Positions 7,135 to 17,394 of a DNA stretch of 64,000 nucleotides are shown piece after piece. The position numbers and the translations under genes are program-made. The notes under the pieces were generated by a model. It made no database searches. It was not told the DNA's origin and saw nothing but the letters and a program-made list of their open reading frames with translations. The DNA is from Clostridium sp. Marseille-P3244. Lineage in GTDB: Bacteria; Bacillota; Clostridia; Lachnospirales; Lachnospiraceae. The stretch is from NCBI RefSeq assembly GCF_900120155.1, contig NZ_LT635549.1:1415907-1479906 (forward strand), written 5' to 3'. How positions within the stretch are numbered: position 1 is the stretch's first letter; the number at the start of each line of letters is the position of its first letter.

Positions 7135-9188
7135 GCGAAAATGTGATCAATGTGGGCTTTATAGGAAACCCGAACTGTGGAAAAACTACCCTTTTCAACG
7201 CATACACAGGGGCAAATCTGAAGGTGGCCAACTGGCCGGGCGTTACGGTGGAGAAGAAGGAAGGAAAGACAGTATATAAAGGGCAGGAGTTTAAACTGAT
7301 CGATCTTCCGGGAATCTACAGCCTGACCTCCTATACGATGGAAGAGAAGGTGTCAAGAGAGTGTATTATGAGCGATGAGGTGGATGTCATTGTTGACGTG
7401 GCAGACGCGTCCTGCCTGGAGAGAAATCTTTATCTGACCCTGCAGTTGATCGAGCTGGGGAAGCCTGTGGTGCTGGCGCTCAATATGATGGATGTGGTGG
7501 AAGAGCGGGGGATGGAGATCGATCTGCACCGACTGCCGGAAATGCTGGGGATCCCCGCCATTCCCGTATCGGCAAGGAAAAGGACAGGACTGGAGATCCT
7601 GATGCACGCTGTGGCCCACCACAATGAATATGCACAGCAGGGCCCGTTTATCCATCATCATCCGGACAGCACCGGACACCGGCATGACCATCACAGCGAG
7701 TATGCCATGGTGTATCAGGACGCGATTGAAGACAAGATCGACGCGGTGATAGAACAATTCCATAACAAATATCCGGATATGAAAAATATGCGCTGGCACG
7801 CGATCAAAATGCTGGAGCAGGATGAAACCGTAATGAAAAAATATCCGGTTGACCTGACAAACATTGTGGATCATAGTTATGAGAAGGAGATTATCAACGA
7901 AAAATATGATTTTATAGAAGAAATTATAGAGGAGATCCTTGTCAATAAAAGCGAAAAAGAGGAACGGACGGAGAGAGTGGACCGCTTTATGACCGGAAAA
8001 TGGCTGGGACTCCCAATCTTTCTCTTGATTATGGGCCTGGTCTTTTTCTTAACCTTTGCGGTGGGTGACTGGCTGAAAGGGTATTTCGAGACCGGCCTTG
8101 AGCTGTTTACCGGATTTGTAAGCTCCGGTCTTGAGGCGGCAGGGACATCGCCCATGCTGAATTCGCTGATCGTGGACGGCATCATTTCGGGGGTTGGCGG
8201 GATTCTTACGTTCCTTCCGAATATTTTTATCCTCTTTCTTGCACTGGCGTTTCTGGAGGACAGCGGATATATGGCCAGGGTGGCCTATGTAATGGATGAC
8301 ATTATGGGACACCTGGGGCTTTCCGGCCGGGCATTTCTGCCCATGCTCCTGGGATTCGGATGTTCGGTGCCTGCGATCATGGCTTCCCGGGCGCTGGAAC
8401 ACAGAAAGGACAGACTAAAAACAATCCTTGTGACGCCTTTTATGTCATGCAGTGCGAGACTGCCGATCTATGTGCTGTTTTCTTCTATGTTTTTCGGCAG
8501 ACATGCGATGATCGCCTGCTATTCCATGTATCTTCTCGGGATCGTGGTGGCCATACTGACTGCGTACATTTTGTCAAAGATTGACGGAAGCAAGGCAGAA
8601 CATGCGCTTTTGATCGAACTGCCGGAATATAAGACGCCTAACGCACGGACGATCGCAGTTTATGTGTGGGAAAAGATCAAGGACTATCTGACAAAGGCCG
8701 GGACGGTGATTTTCCTGGCATCTATCGTTATGTGGCTGCTGCTGAATTTCGGCCCGTCAGGATATGTAACGGATATTTCCACCAGTTTTGGCGCTTTGGT
8801 GGGGAAGGTGGCGGTTCCCTTCTTCAAACCGCTGGGGCTGGGATACTGGCAGATCATAGTTGCTCTGATCGCGGGGATTGCCGCGAAGGAGGTAGTGGTG
8901 TCAAGCTGCAGCGTGCTCTTCGGAATACAGAATATTACCACATCCCACGGCATGGACAGCTTTGTATCGACCCTCACAGCCATGGGATTTGGAGCGGCAA
9001 ATGCGTACAGTCTTATGGTATTCTGCCTGCTGTATGTACCTTGTACGGCTACGATCGCGACGATCCGAAGAGAAGTGGGAAGCACAAAGATCACGCTTAA
9101 GATCGTGTTGTTCCAGCTGGCCGTAGCATGGGTGGTAAGTTTTCTCATTTTCCATCTGGCGCAGCTGTGCGGGATGATTTTTGGCTGA
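7131..9188 (+). CDS. feoB: FeoB, ferrous iron transporter
   Basis: A 685-residue membrane protein for Fe(II) import driven or gated by its GTPase domain. Residues about 8-170 are the G domain (GNPNCGKTT for G1, DLPG for G3, NMMD for G4, SARKRTG for G5). A helical GDI-like segment follows, then two Gate regions with the Cys-bearing GFGCSVPAIMASRAL and FMSCSARLPIY. About eight to ten membrane segments are visible from residue ~285 to the end. The stretch after G5 (residues ~160-190) is unusually His-rich (FIHHHPDSTGHRHDHH), which may sense or bind metal. It follows feoA with a 4-bp overlap. Confidence 0.93.
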   Translation: MSENVINVGFIGNPNCGKTTLFNAYTGANLKVANWPGVTVEKKEGKTVYKGQEFKLIDLPGIYSLTSYTMEEKVSRECIMSDEVDVIVDVADASCLERNLYLTLQLIELGKPVVLALNMMDVVEERGMEIDLHRLPEMLGIPAIPVSARKRTGLEILMHAVAHHNEYAQQGPFIHHHPDSTGHRHDHHSEYAMVYQDAIEDKIDAVIEQFHNKYPDMKNMRWHAIKMLEQDETVMKKYPVDLTNIVDHSYEKEIINEKYDFIEEIIEEILVNKSEKEERTERVDRFMTGKWLGLPIFLLIMGLVFFLTFAVGDWLKGYFETGLELFTGFVSSGLEAAGTSPMLNSLIVDGIISGVGGILTFLPNIFILFLALAFLEDSGYMARVAYVMDDIMGHLGLSGRAFLPMLLGFGCSVPAIMASRALEHRKDRLKTILVTPFMSCSARLPIYVLFSSMFFGRHAMIACYSMYLLGIVVAILTAYILSKIDGSKAEHALLIELPEYKTPNARTIAVYVWEKIKDYLTKAGTVIFLASIVMWLLLNFGPSGYVTDISTSFGALVGKVAVPFFKPLGLGYWQIIVALIAGIAAKEVVVSSCSVLFGIQNITTSHGMDSFVSTLTAMGFGAANAYSLMVFCLLYVPCTATIATIRREVGSTKITLKIVLFQLAVAWVVSFLIFHLAQLCGMIFG

Positions 9189-9226
9189 TGCCGGCAGAGA
9201 TTAAAACAAAGACTGGAGAAATTTTT

Positions 9227-9703
9227 ATGACTGAGGAGAGAAAAGTAGCAGACTCACTGGTAGAGACAGTGCACATGGTCAGACCAAATCATCTGAACGC
9301 CGCGGGACGGCTTTTCGGAGGCATTCTGATGCAGTGGCTGGATGAAGTGGCAGGTCTGGTGGCAAAACGGCATACCAGATGCAATGTGATCACCGCGTCG
9401 GTGGACAATCTCCGTTTTATCCACGGAGCCTATAAGGGCGAGATGGTAGTTATCATCGGAAAAATGACTTATGTGGGAAATACGTCGATGGAAGTGCGTG
9501 TAGATACCTATGTAGAAAATATGGAGGACGGTACGCGACATCCGATTAACCGGGCATATTTTACGATGGTGGCTCTGGATGAAAATGACCGGCCGAGGCG
9601 TGTGCCCGGACTGGTACTTGAGACCGAGACAGAGAGAGAAGAGTGGAAAGGGGCAGAGAAACGCCGGCAGATCAGGATGAGAAGAAAAGAGGAAGGATTC
9701 TGA
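9227..9703 (+). CDS. Acyl-CoA thioesterase, hotdog fold
   Basis: A 158-residue cytoplasmic enzyme predicted to hydrolyse acyl-CoA esters. HLNAAGRLFGGILMQWLDE is the YciA/BACH-type signature: GG and the following Asp/Glu form the active site at the hotdog dimer interface. The next block (ASVDNLRFIHGAYKGEM) is the conserved second strand and helix. The start at 9227 has GGAG about 8 nt upstream; the longer frame from 9128 only overlaps the end of feoB. The tail is basic (KRRQIRMRRKEEG). It may be co-transcribed with feoAB, but no functional link is evident. Confidence 0.85.
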   Translation: MTEERKVADSLVETVHMVRPNHLNAAGRLFGGILMQWLDEVAGLVAKRHTRCNVITASVDNLRFIHGAYKGEMVVIIGKMTYVGNTSMEVRVDTYVENMEDGTRHPINRAYFTMVALDENDRPRRVPGLVLETETEREEWKGAEKRRQIRMRRKEEGF

Positions 9704-9716
9704 TCTTCGCGCTGGA

Positions 9717-10100
9717 TCAGCTTCCTTCCATTTTCAGTACTTTTTTGGTTAATTTTCTATCATCTTCCGAGGCGCTTCGAAAATGGGTAAGAAGTTCTAC
9801 TTCTTCCCTGGTCAGATAGATCATATCTGCGCTTTCGATTTCCATCCCGGTAAAATAGGGACCTGAAATCTCATTAATAACGCCGTCCTTTGTACAGGTC
9901 TGAGAGACGAGCTGTTCAAGAGTTACATGATAAATGTCGGCGATCCGTATAAGCATGTCAATATCCGGGATTCGCTTGCCGGTTTCATAATTGGAGTATG
10001 CCTGGCGCGAGATGTTCAGTTTCCGGCCGATCTGCATCTGTGTGTAATTGTGATCATTCCGAAGTCTGCGCAGGTTCGCCGCAAGCTGGATATTGGACAC
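9717..10100 (-). CDS. XRE-family transcription regulator
   Basis: A 127-residue DNA-binding protein. The helix-turn-helix occupies residues about 8-62: LRRLRNDHNYTQMQIGRKL, then SRQAYSNYETGKRIPDID. The C-terminal half, with EVELLTHFRSASEDDRKL, is a pattern common in Clostridial stress and sporulation regulators. The GTG at 10100 is chosen because GGGAGGT lies just upstream of it; the ATG at 10115 is itself next to that site. It converges with the thioesterase gene. Its target is unknown. Confidence 0.8.
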   Translation of the reverse strand: MSNIQLAANLRRLRNDHNYTQMQIGRKLNISRQAYSNYETGKRIPDIDMLIRIADIYHVTLEQLVSQTCTKDGVINEISGPYFTGMEIESADMIYLTREEVELLTHFRSASEDDRKLTKKVLKMEGS

Positions 10101-10230
10101 GAAGGTACCTCCCATCTACATGGAAAATTTAAACAGAACTAACAATGAAACGAAAATACAAAATTTTACATCATTATAACAATTTTTCCCATAAATAAAT
10201 CGGTATGCAACAGAACGGGGAATAAAAGAA

Positions 10231-10253
10231 AAAAGCAACAAAATGTTGCTTTT
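10231..10253 (-). terminator. Terminator downstream of the CYTH gene
   Basis: AAAAGCAACA (10231-10240) and TGTTGCTTTT (10244-10253) form a 10-bp stem with a 3-nt loop. Read on the minus strand it ends in a U-rich arm, so it suits the CYTH gene. Confidence 0.7.
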
Positions 10254-10296
10254 CAAAAAACTGTTTAAATTATTGATCATAGGAGAACGGGAAAAA

Positions 10297-10752
10297 TCAG
10301 ACCTGTTTTCTGCTCAGAGTGCTGTTGTGATACTGGGCAGAATGTGTCACTTCTTTCCCAAGCCATTCAGGCGGCACATAAGACCGGGCGGAAGATTCAT
10401 CGGGAAATTCGATTTCCGCAAGGACAAGAGGAGCCAGATCGCCCTTAAAGACGTCCAGTTCCAGAAAAAGTCCATTTTCCAGAGGGATCACATATCTGTT
10501 TTTTACGATGATCCGGCCGTCAGCCTTGGCTTTAAGGTGTTCATAACTCTTTTGGTCCAGTGGCAGGTTATATTCTTCACGGACCATAAGCCCTTTTGAT
10601 TTATATGTGAGAAAATAGTCATCATTGTCTCTTCGGATCCGGACGACAGGTTCTGTGCAGAGATATCCCTGTTCGATATGCCGGCAGGGAAAATCCTGCG
10701 GATGAAAGGGCAGCCGGTCCGGATCGGGAAGAAATTTGCGTTCAATCTCCAT
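10297..10752 (-). CDS. CYTH-domain phosphohydrolase (tripolyphosphatase type)
   Basis: A 151-residue cytoplasmic protein of the CYTH (CyaB/ThTPase) superfamily. It begins with the diagnostic EIERKFL motif. The alternating charged strands of the triphosphate tunnel follow: VVRIRRDNDDYFLTYKS, the Glu-rich REEYNLPL, and LELDVFKGD with LAEIEFPDE. Members usually hydrolyse inorganic tripolyphosphate or a nucleotide triphosphate; the substrate here is not known. The ATG at 10752 follows CAGGAGG by a few nt. The upstream in-frame codons to 10872 are not needed. It stands alone between a terminator and a divergent gene. Confidence 0.85.
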   Translation of the reverse strand: MEIERKFLPDPDRLPFHPQDFPCRHIEQGYLCTEPVVRIRRDNDDYFLTYKSKGLMVREEYNLPLDQKSYEHLKAKADGRIIVKNRYVIPLENGLFLELDVFKGDLAPLVLAEIEFPDESSARSYVPPEWLGKEVTHSAQYHNSTLSRKQV

Positions 10753-10933
10753 GAGAAATTCCTCCTGTAAATAAAAAGCTGCTGCTTTTAAACTTATTAT
10801 ATCATAAATATATGGCGGCTGATGCGGATTTTTTTGGCCGACTATGTTGTTTGGTTTTGGGTTTGCTTGCATTTGCTGATTACGTTTGATACACTGGACA
10901 AAGAAATGGCAGCAGGCAGGAGGTTATGGATCA

Positions 10934-11503
10934 ATGAAAAAAGTTTGTGTTTTTCTTGCGGATGGCTTTGAGGAGATCGAGGGCCTGACAGTAGTGGATA
11001 TTCTGCGCAGGGCAGGGATAGAAACAGAAACAATATCCATTACGGATAACAGGAGAATAAACGGAGCGCACGGGATAGTGGTAGAGGCAGACAGCCTGTT
11101 CGCGCAGGCAAGTCCGGAGACGGCGGACATGCTGGTACTTCCGGGGGGAATGCCGGGGACACTGAATTTGAAAGCTCACAGTGGGCTCAGGGATCTGATC
11201 CTTCAGTTTGACCGGGAGGAAAAGTATATTGCGGCTATATGCGCGGCCCCAAGTATCCTGAGCGAGCTGGGTATACTTAGAGGACGGAAAGCATGCGCTT
11301 ATCCTTCTTTTGAAGATTCACTGGAATGTGCCGAAGTGGTGCAGGATCCCAAAGTGGTCGACGGACATGTCATAACCGGGCGCGGGATGGGAGCGGCGAT
11401 CCCATTTGCGCTCACTCTGACAGCTTTGCTGTCAGGCCGGGAAAAAGCGGATGAGATCGGACAATCGATTGTATACAACGGTTCATTGGGAGATAAAAGA
11501 TAA
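10934..11503 (+). CDS. DJ-1/PfpI family protein
   Basis: A 189-residue cytoplasmic protein of the DJ-1/YajL subgroup. The start KKVCVFLADGFEEIEG carries the conserved Glu of the family. The nucleophile elbow is IAAICAAPSIL, with Cys at about residue 105. TGRGMGAAIPFAL near the C-terminus is another hallmark. Relatives protect against oxidative or carbonyl stress or act as covalent chaperones; the precise role is uncertain. The start at 10934 has AGGAGG about 10 nt upstream. It precedes tig, but a promoter-like gap of 150 bp separates them. Confidence 0.85.
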   Translation: MKKVCVFLADGFEEIEGLTVVDILRRAGIETETISITDNRRINGAHGIVVEADSLFAQASPETADMLVLPGGMPGTLNLKAHSGLRDLILQFDREEKYIAAICAAPSILSELGILRGRKACAYPSFEDSLECAEVVQDPKVVDGHVITGRGMGAAIPFALTLTALLSGREKADEIGQSIVYNGSLGDKR

Positions 11504-11651
11504 AATTTCAGATACAGGGCAAAATTCATCGAAAATAAGGGATGAAAATACAGTCAAAACATCGAAAAAGCACTGGAAATATGCGGACCTGTGTGGTATA
11601 CTATTTTAATGACTGCAAAAGTGTAATTTTGCGCATTCAAGGAGGAAGAAA

Positions 11652-12941
11652 ATGAGTTTACAGGTAGAAAAGTTAGAACATAATATGGCAAAGCTGACTA
11701 TCGAGGTATCAGCGGAAGATGTGGAGAAGGCGCTTCAGGCTGCGTATCTGAAAGAACGCAAAAAGATCAGCATCCCCGGATTCCGTAAGGGAAAAGTACC
11801 CCGCCAGATGATAGAGAAAATGTACGGACCGGAGGTGTTCTATGATGAGGCCGCGAATCATATGATATCAGAGGCGTATGGGAAAGCCTATGATGAATGT
11901 GAGCTTGAGATCGTGTCCCAGCCGGAGATCGACATTACACAGCTGGAGAAGGGCAAGCCATTTATCTTTACAGCAGAGGTGGCAGTGAAGCCGGAAGTGA
12001 CCCTGGGTGAATATAAAGGACTGAAAGTGGATAAAGTTTCTACAAGAGTCACTCAGAAAGAGGTGGATGAGGAGATCGAAAAAGAGCGTGACAGGAACGC
12101 GAGGACCGTAGAGATCACGGATCGCCCGGTTCAGGATAAAGATCAGATCATGCTTGATTTTGAGGGATTTGTGGACGGTGAAGCGTTTGAGGGCGGAAAA
12201 GGTGAAAAATATCCGCTGACGATCGGTTCCGGTTCTTTTATCCCCGGATTTGAAGATCAGCTCATTGGCGCCGAGATCGGAAAGGAACTGGAGGTCAATG
12301 TAACATTTCCGGAAGATTATCAGGCGGAGGATCTGGCCGGGAAAGCGGCTGTATTCAAGTGTACAGTACATGAGATCAAAGCAAAAGAACTGCCGGAACT
12401 GGATGATGAGTTTGTCTCTGATGTATCTGAGACAAGCAGCACGGTAGATGAATATAAGGCCGAGGTAAAGGCAAAGATCAAAGAGCGCAAGGAGCGGGAA
12501 GGAAAACAGAAGAAGGAAGATCAGGCTGTGGAGCAGGCTGTCGCAAATGCGCAGATCGATATTCCGGAACCGATGATCGAACTCCAGACAAAACAGATGG
12601 CAGATGACTTCGCGCGCCGACTGATGCAGCAGGGACTGAACATGGAGCAGTATTTCCAGTTTACAGGGCTTTCCGAGGAAAAATTCATGGAAGAGATGCG
12701 GCCCCAGGCAGAGAAGCGTATCCGGACAAGGCTGGTGCTGGAGGCAGTGGCTGCGGCAGAGAAGATTGAAGTATCGGATGAACGTCTGGATGAGGAATTG
12801 AAAAAGATGGCCGATTCATATCAGATGGAAGTAGATAAACTGAAAGAATTTATGGGGGAGAATGAGAAGAAGGAAATGAGAGAGGACATCGCGGTCCAGG
12901 AGGCAGTGACCCTGATCGCGGATGCGGCGGCAGAAGGCTGA
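11652..12941 (+). CDS. tig: Trigger factor
   Basis: A 429-residue ribosome-bound chaperone and peptidyl-prolyl isomerase. The ribosome-docking signature GFRKGKVPR lies at about residue 42. The FKBP-like domain (DKDQIMLDFEGFVDGEAFEGG, split here by description only up to this block) covers about 150-245. The C-terminal helical arms follow to the end. The length is typical of the family. GGAGGAAG precedes ATG. It opens the standard Firmicute order tig-clpP-clpX-lon-engB, but a strong terminator separates it from clpP. A TATACT -10 box lies at about 11598. Confidence 0.95.
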   Translation: MSLQVEKLEHNMAKLTIEVSAEDVEKALQAAYLKERKKISIPGFRKGKVPRQMIEKMYGPEVFYDEAANHMISEAYGKAYDECELEIVSQPEIDITQLEKGKPFIFTAEVAVKPEVTLGEYKGLKVDKVSTRVTQKEVDEEIEKERDRNARTVEITDRPVQDKDQIMLDFEGFVDGEAFEGGKGEKYPLTIGSGSFIPGFEDQLIGAEIGKELEVNVTFPEDYQAEDLAGKAAVFKCTVHEIKAKELPELDDEFVSDVSETSSTVDEYKAEVKAKIKERKEREGKQKKEDQAVEQAVANAQIDIPEPMIELQTKQMADDFARRLMQQGLNMEQYFQFTGLSEEKFMEEMRPQAEKRIRTRLVLEAVAAAEKIEVSDERLDEELKKMADSYQMEVDKLKEFMGENEKKEMREDIAVQEAVTLIADAAAEG

Positions 12942-12952
12942 GAATAATTTTG

Positions 12953-12980
12953 AAAAGGTGTGCCCTGCGGCACACCTTTT
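12953..12980 (+). terminator. Terminator between tig and clpP
   Basis: A perfect 12-bp stem (12953-12964 with 12969-12980), loop CTGC, A-rich and T-rich outer ends. It works in both directions in principle. Confidence 0.85.
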
Positions 12981-13050
12981 GTGAGAGCGATAAATAAAAT
13001 AATATGTTTCATATATCGGACAGTTTTGACCGGGAAGGAAGGATAGAAAA

Positions 13051-13632
13051 ATGAGTTTAGTACCTTATGTAGTTGAGCAGACAAGCCGCGGTGAACGTTC
13101 CTATGATATTTATTCAAGACTGCTGAAAGAGAGGATCATCTTCCTTGGAGAAGAGGTGAATGATGTATCAGCCAGTGTGGTTGTGGCGCAGCTGCTGTTT
13201 CTCGAGGCGGATGACCCGGACAAGGACATCCAGCTGTATATCAACAGCCCGGGAGGTTCTGTGACTGCAGGCATGGCAATCTATGACACGATGCAGTACA
13301 TCAAATGTGACGTCTCTACCGTTTGTATCGGCATGGCGGCAAGTATGGGGGCATTTCTGCTCTCCGGCGGAAAGAAAGGAAAGAGATTCGCTCTTCCGAA
13401 CGCGGAGATCATGATCCACCAGCCATCAGGAGGCGCACAGGGGCAGGCGACAGAGATTCAGATCGCGGCAGAGCATATCCTGCGCACAAAGCAGAAATTA
13501 AATGAGATCCTGGCGGCGAATACCGGACAGTCTCTTGAGACGATCAAGGCGGATACGGAGAGAGATAACTTTATGTCCGCGGATGAGGCAAAGGCATACG
13601 GCCTGATCGACGAAGTGATCGTAAATCACTGA
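13051..13632 (+). CDS. clpP: ClpP, proteolytic subunit of Clp protease
   Basis: A 193-residue serine peptidase that forms the tetradecameric chamber used with ClpX or other Clp ATPases. The catalytic Ser is in [11 protein letters not shown] and the His in MIHQPSGG; the Asp lies in the [11 protein letters not shown] region. [19 protein letters not shown] is the conserved substrate-binding strand. Length and motifs are standard. GGAAGGAAGG precedes the ATG. clpX begins 25 bp downstream, so the two are one operon. Confidence 0.97.
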   Translation: MSLVPYVVEQTSRGERSYDIYSRLLKERIIFLGEEVNDVSASVVVAQLLFLEADDPDKDIQLYINSPGGSVTAGMAIYDTMQYIKCDVSTVCIGMAASMGAFLLSGGKKGKRFALPNAEIMIHQPSGGAQGQATEIQIAAEHILRTKQKLNEILAANTGQSLETIKADTERDNFMSADEAKAYGLIDEVIVNH

Positions 13633-13657
13633 AATTAATTATGAGGTGACAAACTAT

Positions 13658-14929
13658 ATGGCGAGGAAAATAACGGACAATGTTGAGAGATGCTCTTTCT
13701 GTAATAAGACAGAGGCTCAGGTCAGAAAGCTGATCGCGGGACCCAACGGGACATTTATCTGTGATGAATGTATCGGGATCTGTTCCGAGATTATAGAGGA
13801 GGAGCTGGACTACGATGACAGGAGTGTATTTGATGATATTAATCTTCTGACACCGGAAGAGATCAAGGCATTTCTGGACGATTATGTGATCGGACAGGAT
13901 GAGGCAAAGAAAGTACTCTCTGTGGCAGTGTATAACCATTATAAAAGGATCATGGCAGAGCAGGACCTGGGAGTGGAACTTCAGAAGAGCAATATTCTTA
14001 TGCTGGGGCCTACGGGATGCGGAAAAACGCTCCTTGCGCAGACTCTTGCGAAAATTCTGAATGTGCCGTTTGCCATTGCGGACGCTACTGCCCTTACTGA
14101 GGCCGGATACGTGGGCGAGGATGTGGAAAATATCCTCTTGAAAGTTATCCAGGCAGCAGATGGAGATATCGAGAGAGCTGAGCACGGGATCATTTATATC
14201 GATGAGATCGATAAGATCACGAGAAAGTCAGAAAACCCGTCTATTACCCGTGATGTTTCCGGAGAGGGTGTTCAGCAGGCCTTGCTGAAGATCATCGAAG
14301 GAACCGTGGCGTCTGTGCCTCCTCAGGGCGGACGAAAACACCCGCACCAGGAGCTGATCCAGATCGATACGACCAATATCCTGTTTATCTGTGGCGGGGC
14401 ATTTGAAGGAATCGATAAGATCATCGAGACCCGGCTGGACAGAAAATCTATTGGTTTTAACGCGGAGATCGCGGCAAAGCATGAATATGATATGGATGTA
14501 CTTCTCCATGAGGTGCTGCCCCAGGATCTTGTCAAATATGGGCTGATCCCGGAACTGGTGGGACGACTTCCGGTCACTGTCTCACTGGACCTCCTTGATA
14601 AAGAAGCTTTGATCCGGATCCTGACAGAACCAAGAAGCGCTATTGTAAAACAGTACCAGAAGCTCCTGGAACTGGACGGCGTGAAACTGGAGTTTGACAG
14701 AGACGCACTGACAGCCATTGCGGAGACCACCCTTGCAAGAAAGACAGGTGCGAGGGGACTTCGGGCGATCATGGAAAATATCATGATGGATACCATGTAT
14801 AGGGTTCCGTCCGATGAGACGATCAAAGAGTGCCGGATCACGAAAGAGACAGTGCTTGGGACCGGAAGCCCCCTGTATCTGCGTGACGGAGAAGAGAGAA
14901 GATCATTTTTGACATCAGAGAGTGCGTAG
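13658..14929 (+). CDS. clpX: ClpX, ATPase subunit of Clp protease
   Basis: A 423-residue AAA+ unfoldase. The N-terminal zinc-binding domain is [11 protein letters not shown] with the second pair in ICDECIGIC. Walker A is GPTGCGKT and Walker [24 protein letters not shown] and the RKSIGF region are also typical. The ATG at 13658 is preferred over the GTG at 13646 because that GTG is part of the ribosome site GAGGTG, 9 nt upstream. Confidence 0.97.
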   Translation: MARKITDNVERCSFCNKTEAQVRKLIAGPNGTFICDECIGICSEIIEEELDYDDRSVFDDINLLTPEEIKAFLDDYVIGQDEAKKVLSVAVYNHYKRIMAEQDLGVELQKSNILMLGPTGCGKTLLAQTLAKILNVPFAIADATALTEAGYVGEDVENILLKVIQAADGDIERAEHGIIYIDEIDKITRKSENPSITRDVSGEGVQQALLKIIEGTVASVPPQGGRKHPHQELIQIDTTNILFICGGAFEGIDKIIETRLDRKSIGFNAEIAAKHEYDMDVLLHEVLPQDLVKYGLIPELVGRLPVTVSLDLLDKEALIRILTEPRSAIVKQYQKLLELDGVKLEFDRDALTAIAETTLARKTGARGLRAIMENIMMDTMYRVPSDETIKECRITKETVLGTGSPLYLRDGEERRSFLTSESA

Positions 14930-14973
14930 ACAGTACCATGAATCAAAACGGTACTCGAAGACACAGTGATGAG

Positions 14974-15010
14974 GCGGGTGCAGTGGATGTTGCCATATGT
15001 GCCCGCTTTT
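14974..15010 (+). terminator. Terminator between clpX and lon
   Basis: A 9-bp stem (14974-14982 with 14998-15006, two G-T pairs) is followed by TTTTCTCTT. Confidence 0.65.
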
Positions 15011-15065
15011 CTCTTACAGAGAGAGAACTGTTGGCTGTTAAGAGTAACCGCGTGGAGGAGATCAG

Positions 15066-17384
15066 ATGAACAATGAGATAAAGAGTCTTCCGATGGTAGC
15101 TCTTAGAGGAATGACGATCCTGCCTGAGATGGTAGTTCATTTTGATGTGAGCAGAGAACGTTCCATCGCTGCTATCCAGGAGGCAATGACAGAAGAACAG
15201 AAAATATTCCTGACTGCCCAGAAGTCTATAGAGACAGAAAATCCGGGTATCGGGGATGTATATGAAACAGGGACCGTGGGTACGATCAAGCAGATTATAA
15301 AGCTTCCCAAACATATCATCAGAGTGCTGGTTGCCGGCGAGATGAGAGGACGTCTTAAGGAAATTGAATTTGACGAGCCTTATCTGCGGGCAAAAGTTGA
15401 GGTTATCGATGAATCTGATCTGGAAATGCCAAAAGATCTGGACCGCGAGGCCATGGAACGGGGCCTCAAAGATATGTTCGTGGATTATGCCGCAAAGAAC
15501 GGCAAGATGTCAAAGGAATCTGTGGCGAGGATCACGGAGATAAAAGATCTTAAGAAACTTGTCGATGAGATCGCCGCGAACATTCCCCTTTACTATACAG
15601 ATCAGCAGGAGATACTCAATGAGACAGATTTCTGGAAACGGTATGAAAAACTGGCTTTTAAGCTGGTCAATGAAGTACAGATCATGGATATCAAGGAAGA
15701 GATCCAGAGAAAAGTAAAGGAACGGGTGGACAAACATCAGAGAGAGTATATTCTCAGAGAACAGCTGAAGCTGATCCGGGAAGAACTGGGAGAAGAAAGT
15801 ACGGTCTCAGATGCGGAAGAATTTGAAAAAGCCGCGCAGAAGCTGAAAGCTCCGGCGGAGGTAAAGGAGAAACTTAAAAAAGAGATAAGCCGCTTTAAAA
15901 GTTCCGTCAATTCACCGTCCGAGAATGGAGTAATACGGACTTATATTGAGACGCTTTTGGAAATGCCGTGGGACAAAGCCGTTAAGGACAGCAATGACAT
16001 TAAATACGCAAAAAAGGTACTGGATGAGGATCATTATGGACTGGAACAGGTTAAGGAGCGGATTCTGGAATTTCTTGCAGTCCGCGCGTTGACGAAAAAG
16101 GGGGAAAGTCCGATCCTTTGTCTTGTGGGACCGCCGGGAACTGGAAAAACATCGATTGCGAAATCACTGGCCAGGGCGCTGAAAAAGCCCTATGTCCGGA
16201 TTTCTCTCGGCGGAGTCCGGGATGAAGCTGAGATACGGGGACACAGAAAGACCTACGTAGGAGCTATGCCGGGGCGGATCGCCAGCGGGATCCGTACGGC
16301 CGGGGTGAAAAATCCTGTCATGCTGCTGGATGAGATCGACAAGGTGAGCACAGACTATAAGGGGGATACTTTTTCTGCCCTTCTGGAAGTTCTGGACAGT
16401 GAGCAGAACAGCAGATTCCGGGATAATTACCTGGAAGTGCCGCTGGATCTTTCCGAGGTCATGTTCATCACGACAGCAAATACGCTGCAGACAATACCCA
16501 GGCCGCTTCTTGACCGTATGGAGGTGATCGAGATCACCAGCTATACGGAGAATGAGAAGCTGCATATTGCCGAAGAACATCTGATTCCCAAACAGCTTGA
16601 GAAGCACGGCCTGGCACCGGAACAGCTGACATTCAGCAGACACGCGGTCTGGAAGATGGCGCGCGGCTATACGAAAGAGGCCGGTGTAAGACAGCTTGAG
16701 CGTGAGATTGGAAATGTCTGCCGGAAGGCGGCAAAAGAGATCCTGACCACAGACCGGAGAAAGATCTCTGTGACGGACAGGAATATCCATAAATTTCTCG
16801 GTAAGGAAAAATATACGTATCAGATGGCGAATCCTTCTCCGGAGATCGGCATCGTACGGGGACTGGCCTGGACCAGTGTAGGAGGAGACACCCTGCAGAT
16901 CGAGGTAAATGTTATGCCCGGGAAAGGAGAACTGATGCTGACCGGCCAGCTGGGAGATGTGATGAAGGAATCTGCCCGTGCCGGGATCAGCTATATCCGG
17001 TCTGTCAGCCGGAAATATGGCATTGAAGACGACTTTTTTGAAAAAAATGATATCCATATCCACATTCCGGAGGGCGCGGTGCCCAAAGACGGGCCGTCAG
17101 CCGGGATAACGATGGCGGCGGCGATGTTTTCCGCTATCACGGGGAAAAAGGTAAGGGCGGACCTGGCCATGACCGGAGAGATTACGCTCAGAGGCAGAGT
17201 GCTTCCCATCGGGGGACTGAAGGAGAAGCTGCTGGCAGCCAAGAGTGCCGGGATAAAGACCGTGCTGATCCCTGCGGGAAACCGGGCTGACGTAGAGGAA
17301 TTATCCTCAGAGATCACAAGAGGGCTGGAGATCCTGCCTGTGGAGAATATGGAAGAAGTGCTTGAAACGGCGCTGGCGGTATAA
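15066..17384 (+). CDS. lon: Lon protease
   Basis: A 772-residue ATP-dependent serine protease of the LonA type. Residues about 5-200 are the substrate-binding LON domain (LPMVALRGMTILPEM). The AAA+ module has GPPGTGKT as Walker A and MLLDEIDK as Walker B. The proteolytic domain carries the catalytic Ser in KDGPSAG, with the Lys about 40 residues later near PIGGLKEKLLAA. It degrades damaged proteins and some regulators. GGAGGAG lies 5-6 nt before ATG. engB starts 10 bp after its stop. Confidence 0.97.
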   Translation: MNNEIKSLPMVALRGMTILPEMVVHFDVSRERSIAAIQEAMTEEQKIFLTAQKSIETENPGIGDVYETGTVGTIKQIIKLPKHIIRVLVAGEMRGRLKEIEFDEPYLRAKVEVIDESDLEMPKDLDREAMERGLKDMFVDYAAKNGKMSKESVARITEIKDLKKLVDEIAANIPLYYTDQQEILNETDFWKRYEKLAFKLVNEVQIMDIKEEIQRKVKERVDKHQREYILREQLKLIREELGEESTVSDAEEFEKAAQKLKAPAEVKEKLKKEISRFKSSVNSPSENGVIRTYIETLLEMPWDKAVKDSNDIKYAKKVLDEDHYGLEQVKERILEFLAVRALTKKGESPILCLVGPPGTGKTSIAKSLARALKKPYVRISLGGVRDEAEIRGHRKTYVGAMPGRIASGIRTAGVKNPVMLLDEIDKVSTDYKGDTFSALLEVLDSEQNSRFRDNYLEVPLDLSEVMFITTANTLQTIPRPLLDRMEVIEITSYTENEKLHIAEEHLIPKQLEKHGLAPEQLTFSRHAVWKMARGYTKEAGVRQLEREIGNVCRKAAKEILTTDRRKISVTDRNIHKFLGKEKYTYQMANPSPEIGIVRGLAWTSVGGDTLQIEVNVMPGKGELMLTGQLGDVMKESARAGISYIRSVSRKYGIEDDFFEKNDIHIHIPEGAVPKDGPSAGITMAAAMFSAITGKKVRADLAMTGEITLRGRVLPIGGLKEKLLAAKSAGIKTVLIPAGNRADVEELSSEITRGLEILPVENMEEVLETALAV

Positions 17385-17394
17385 GGAGATAGAT

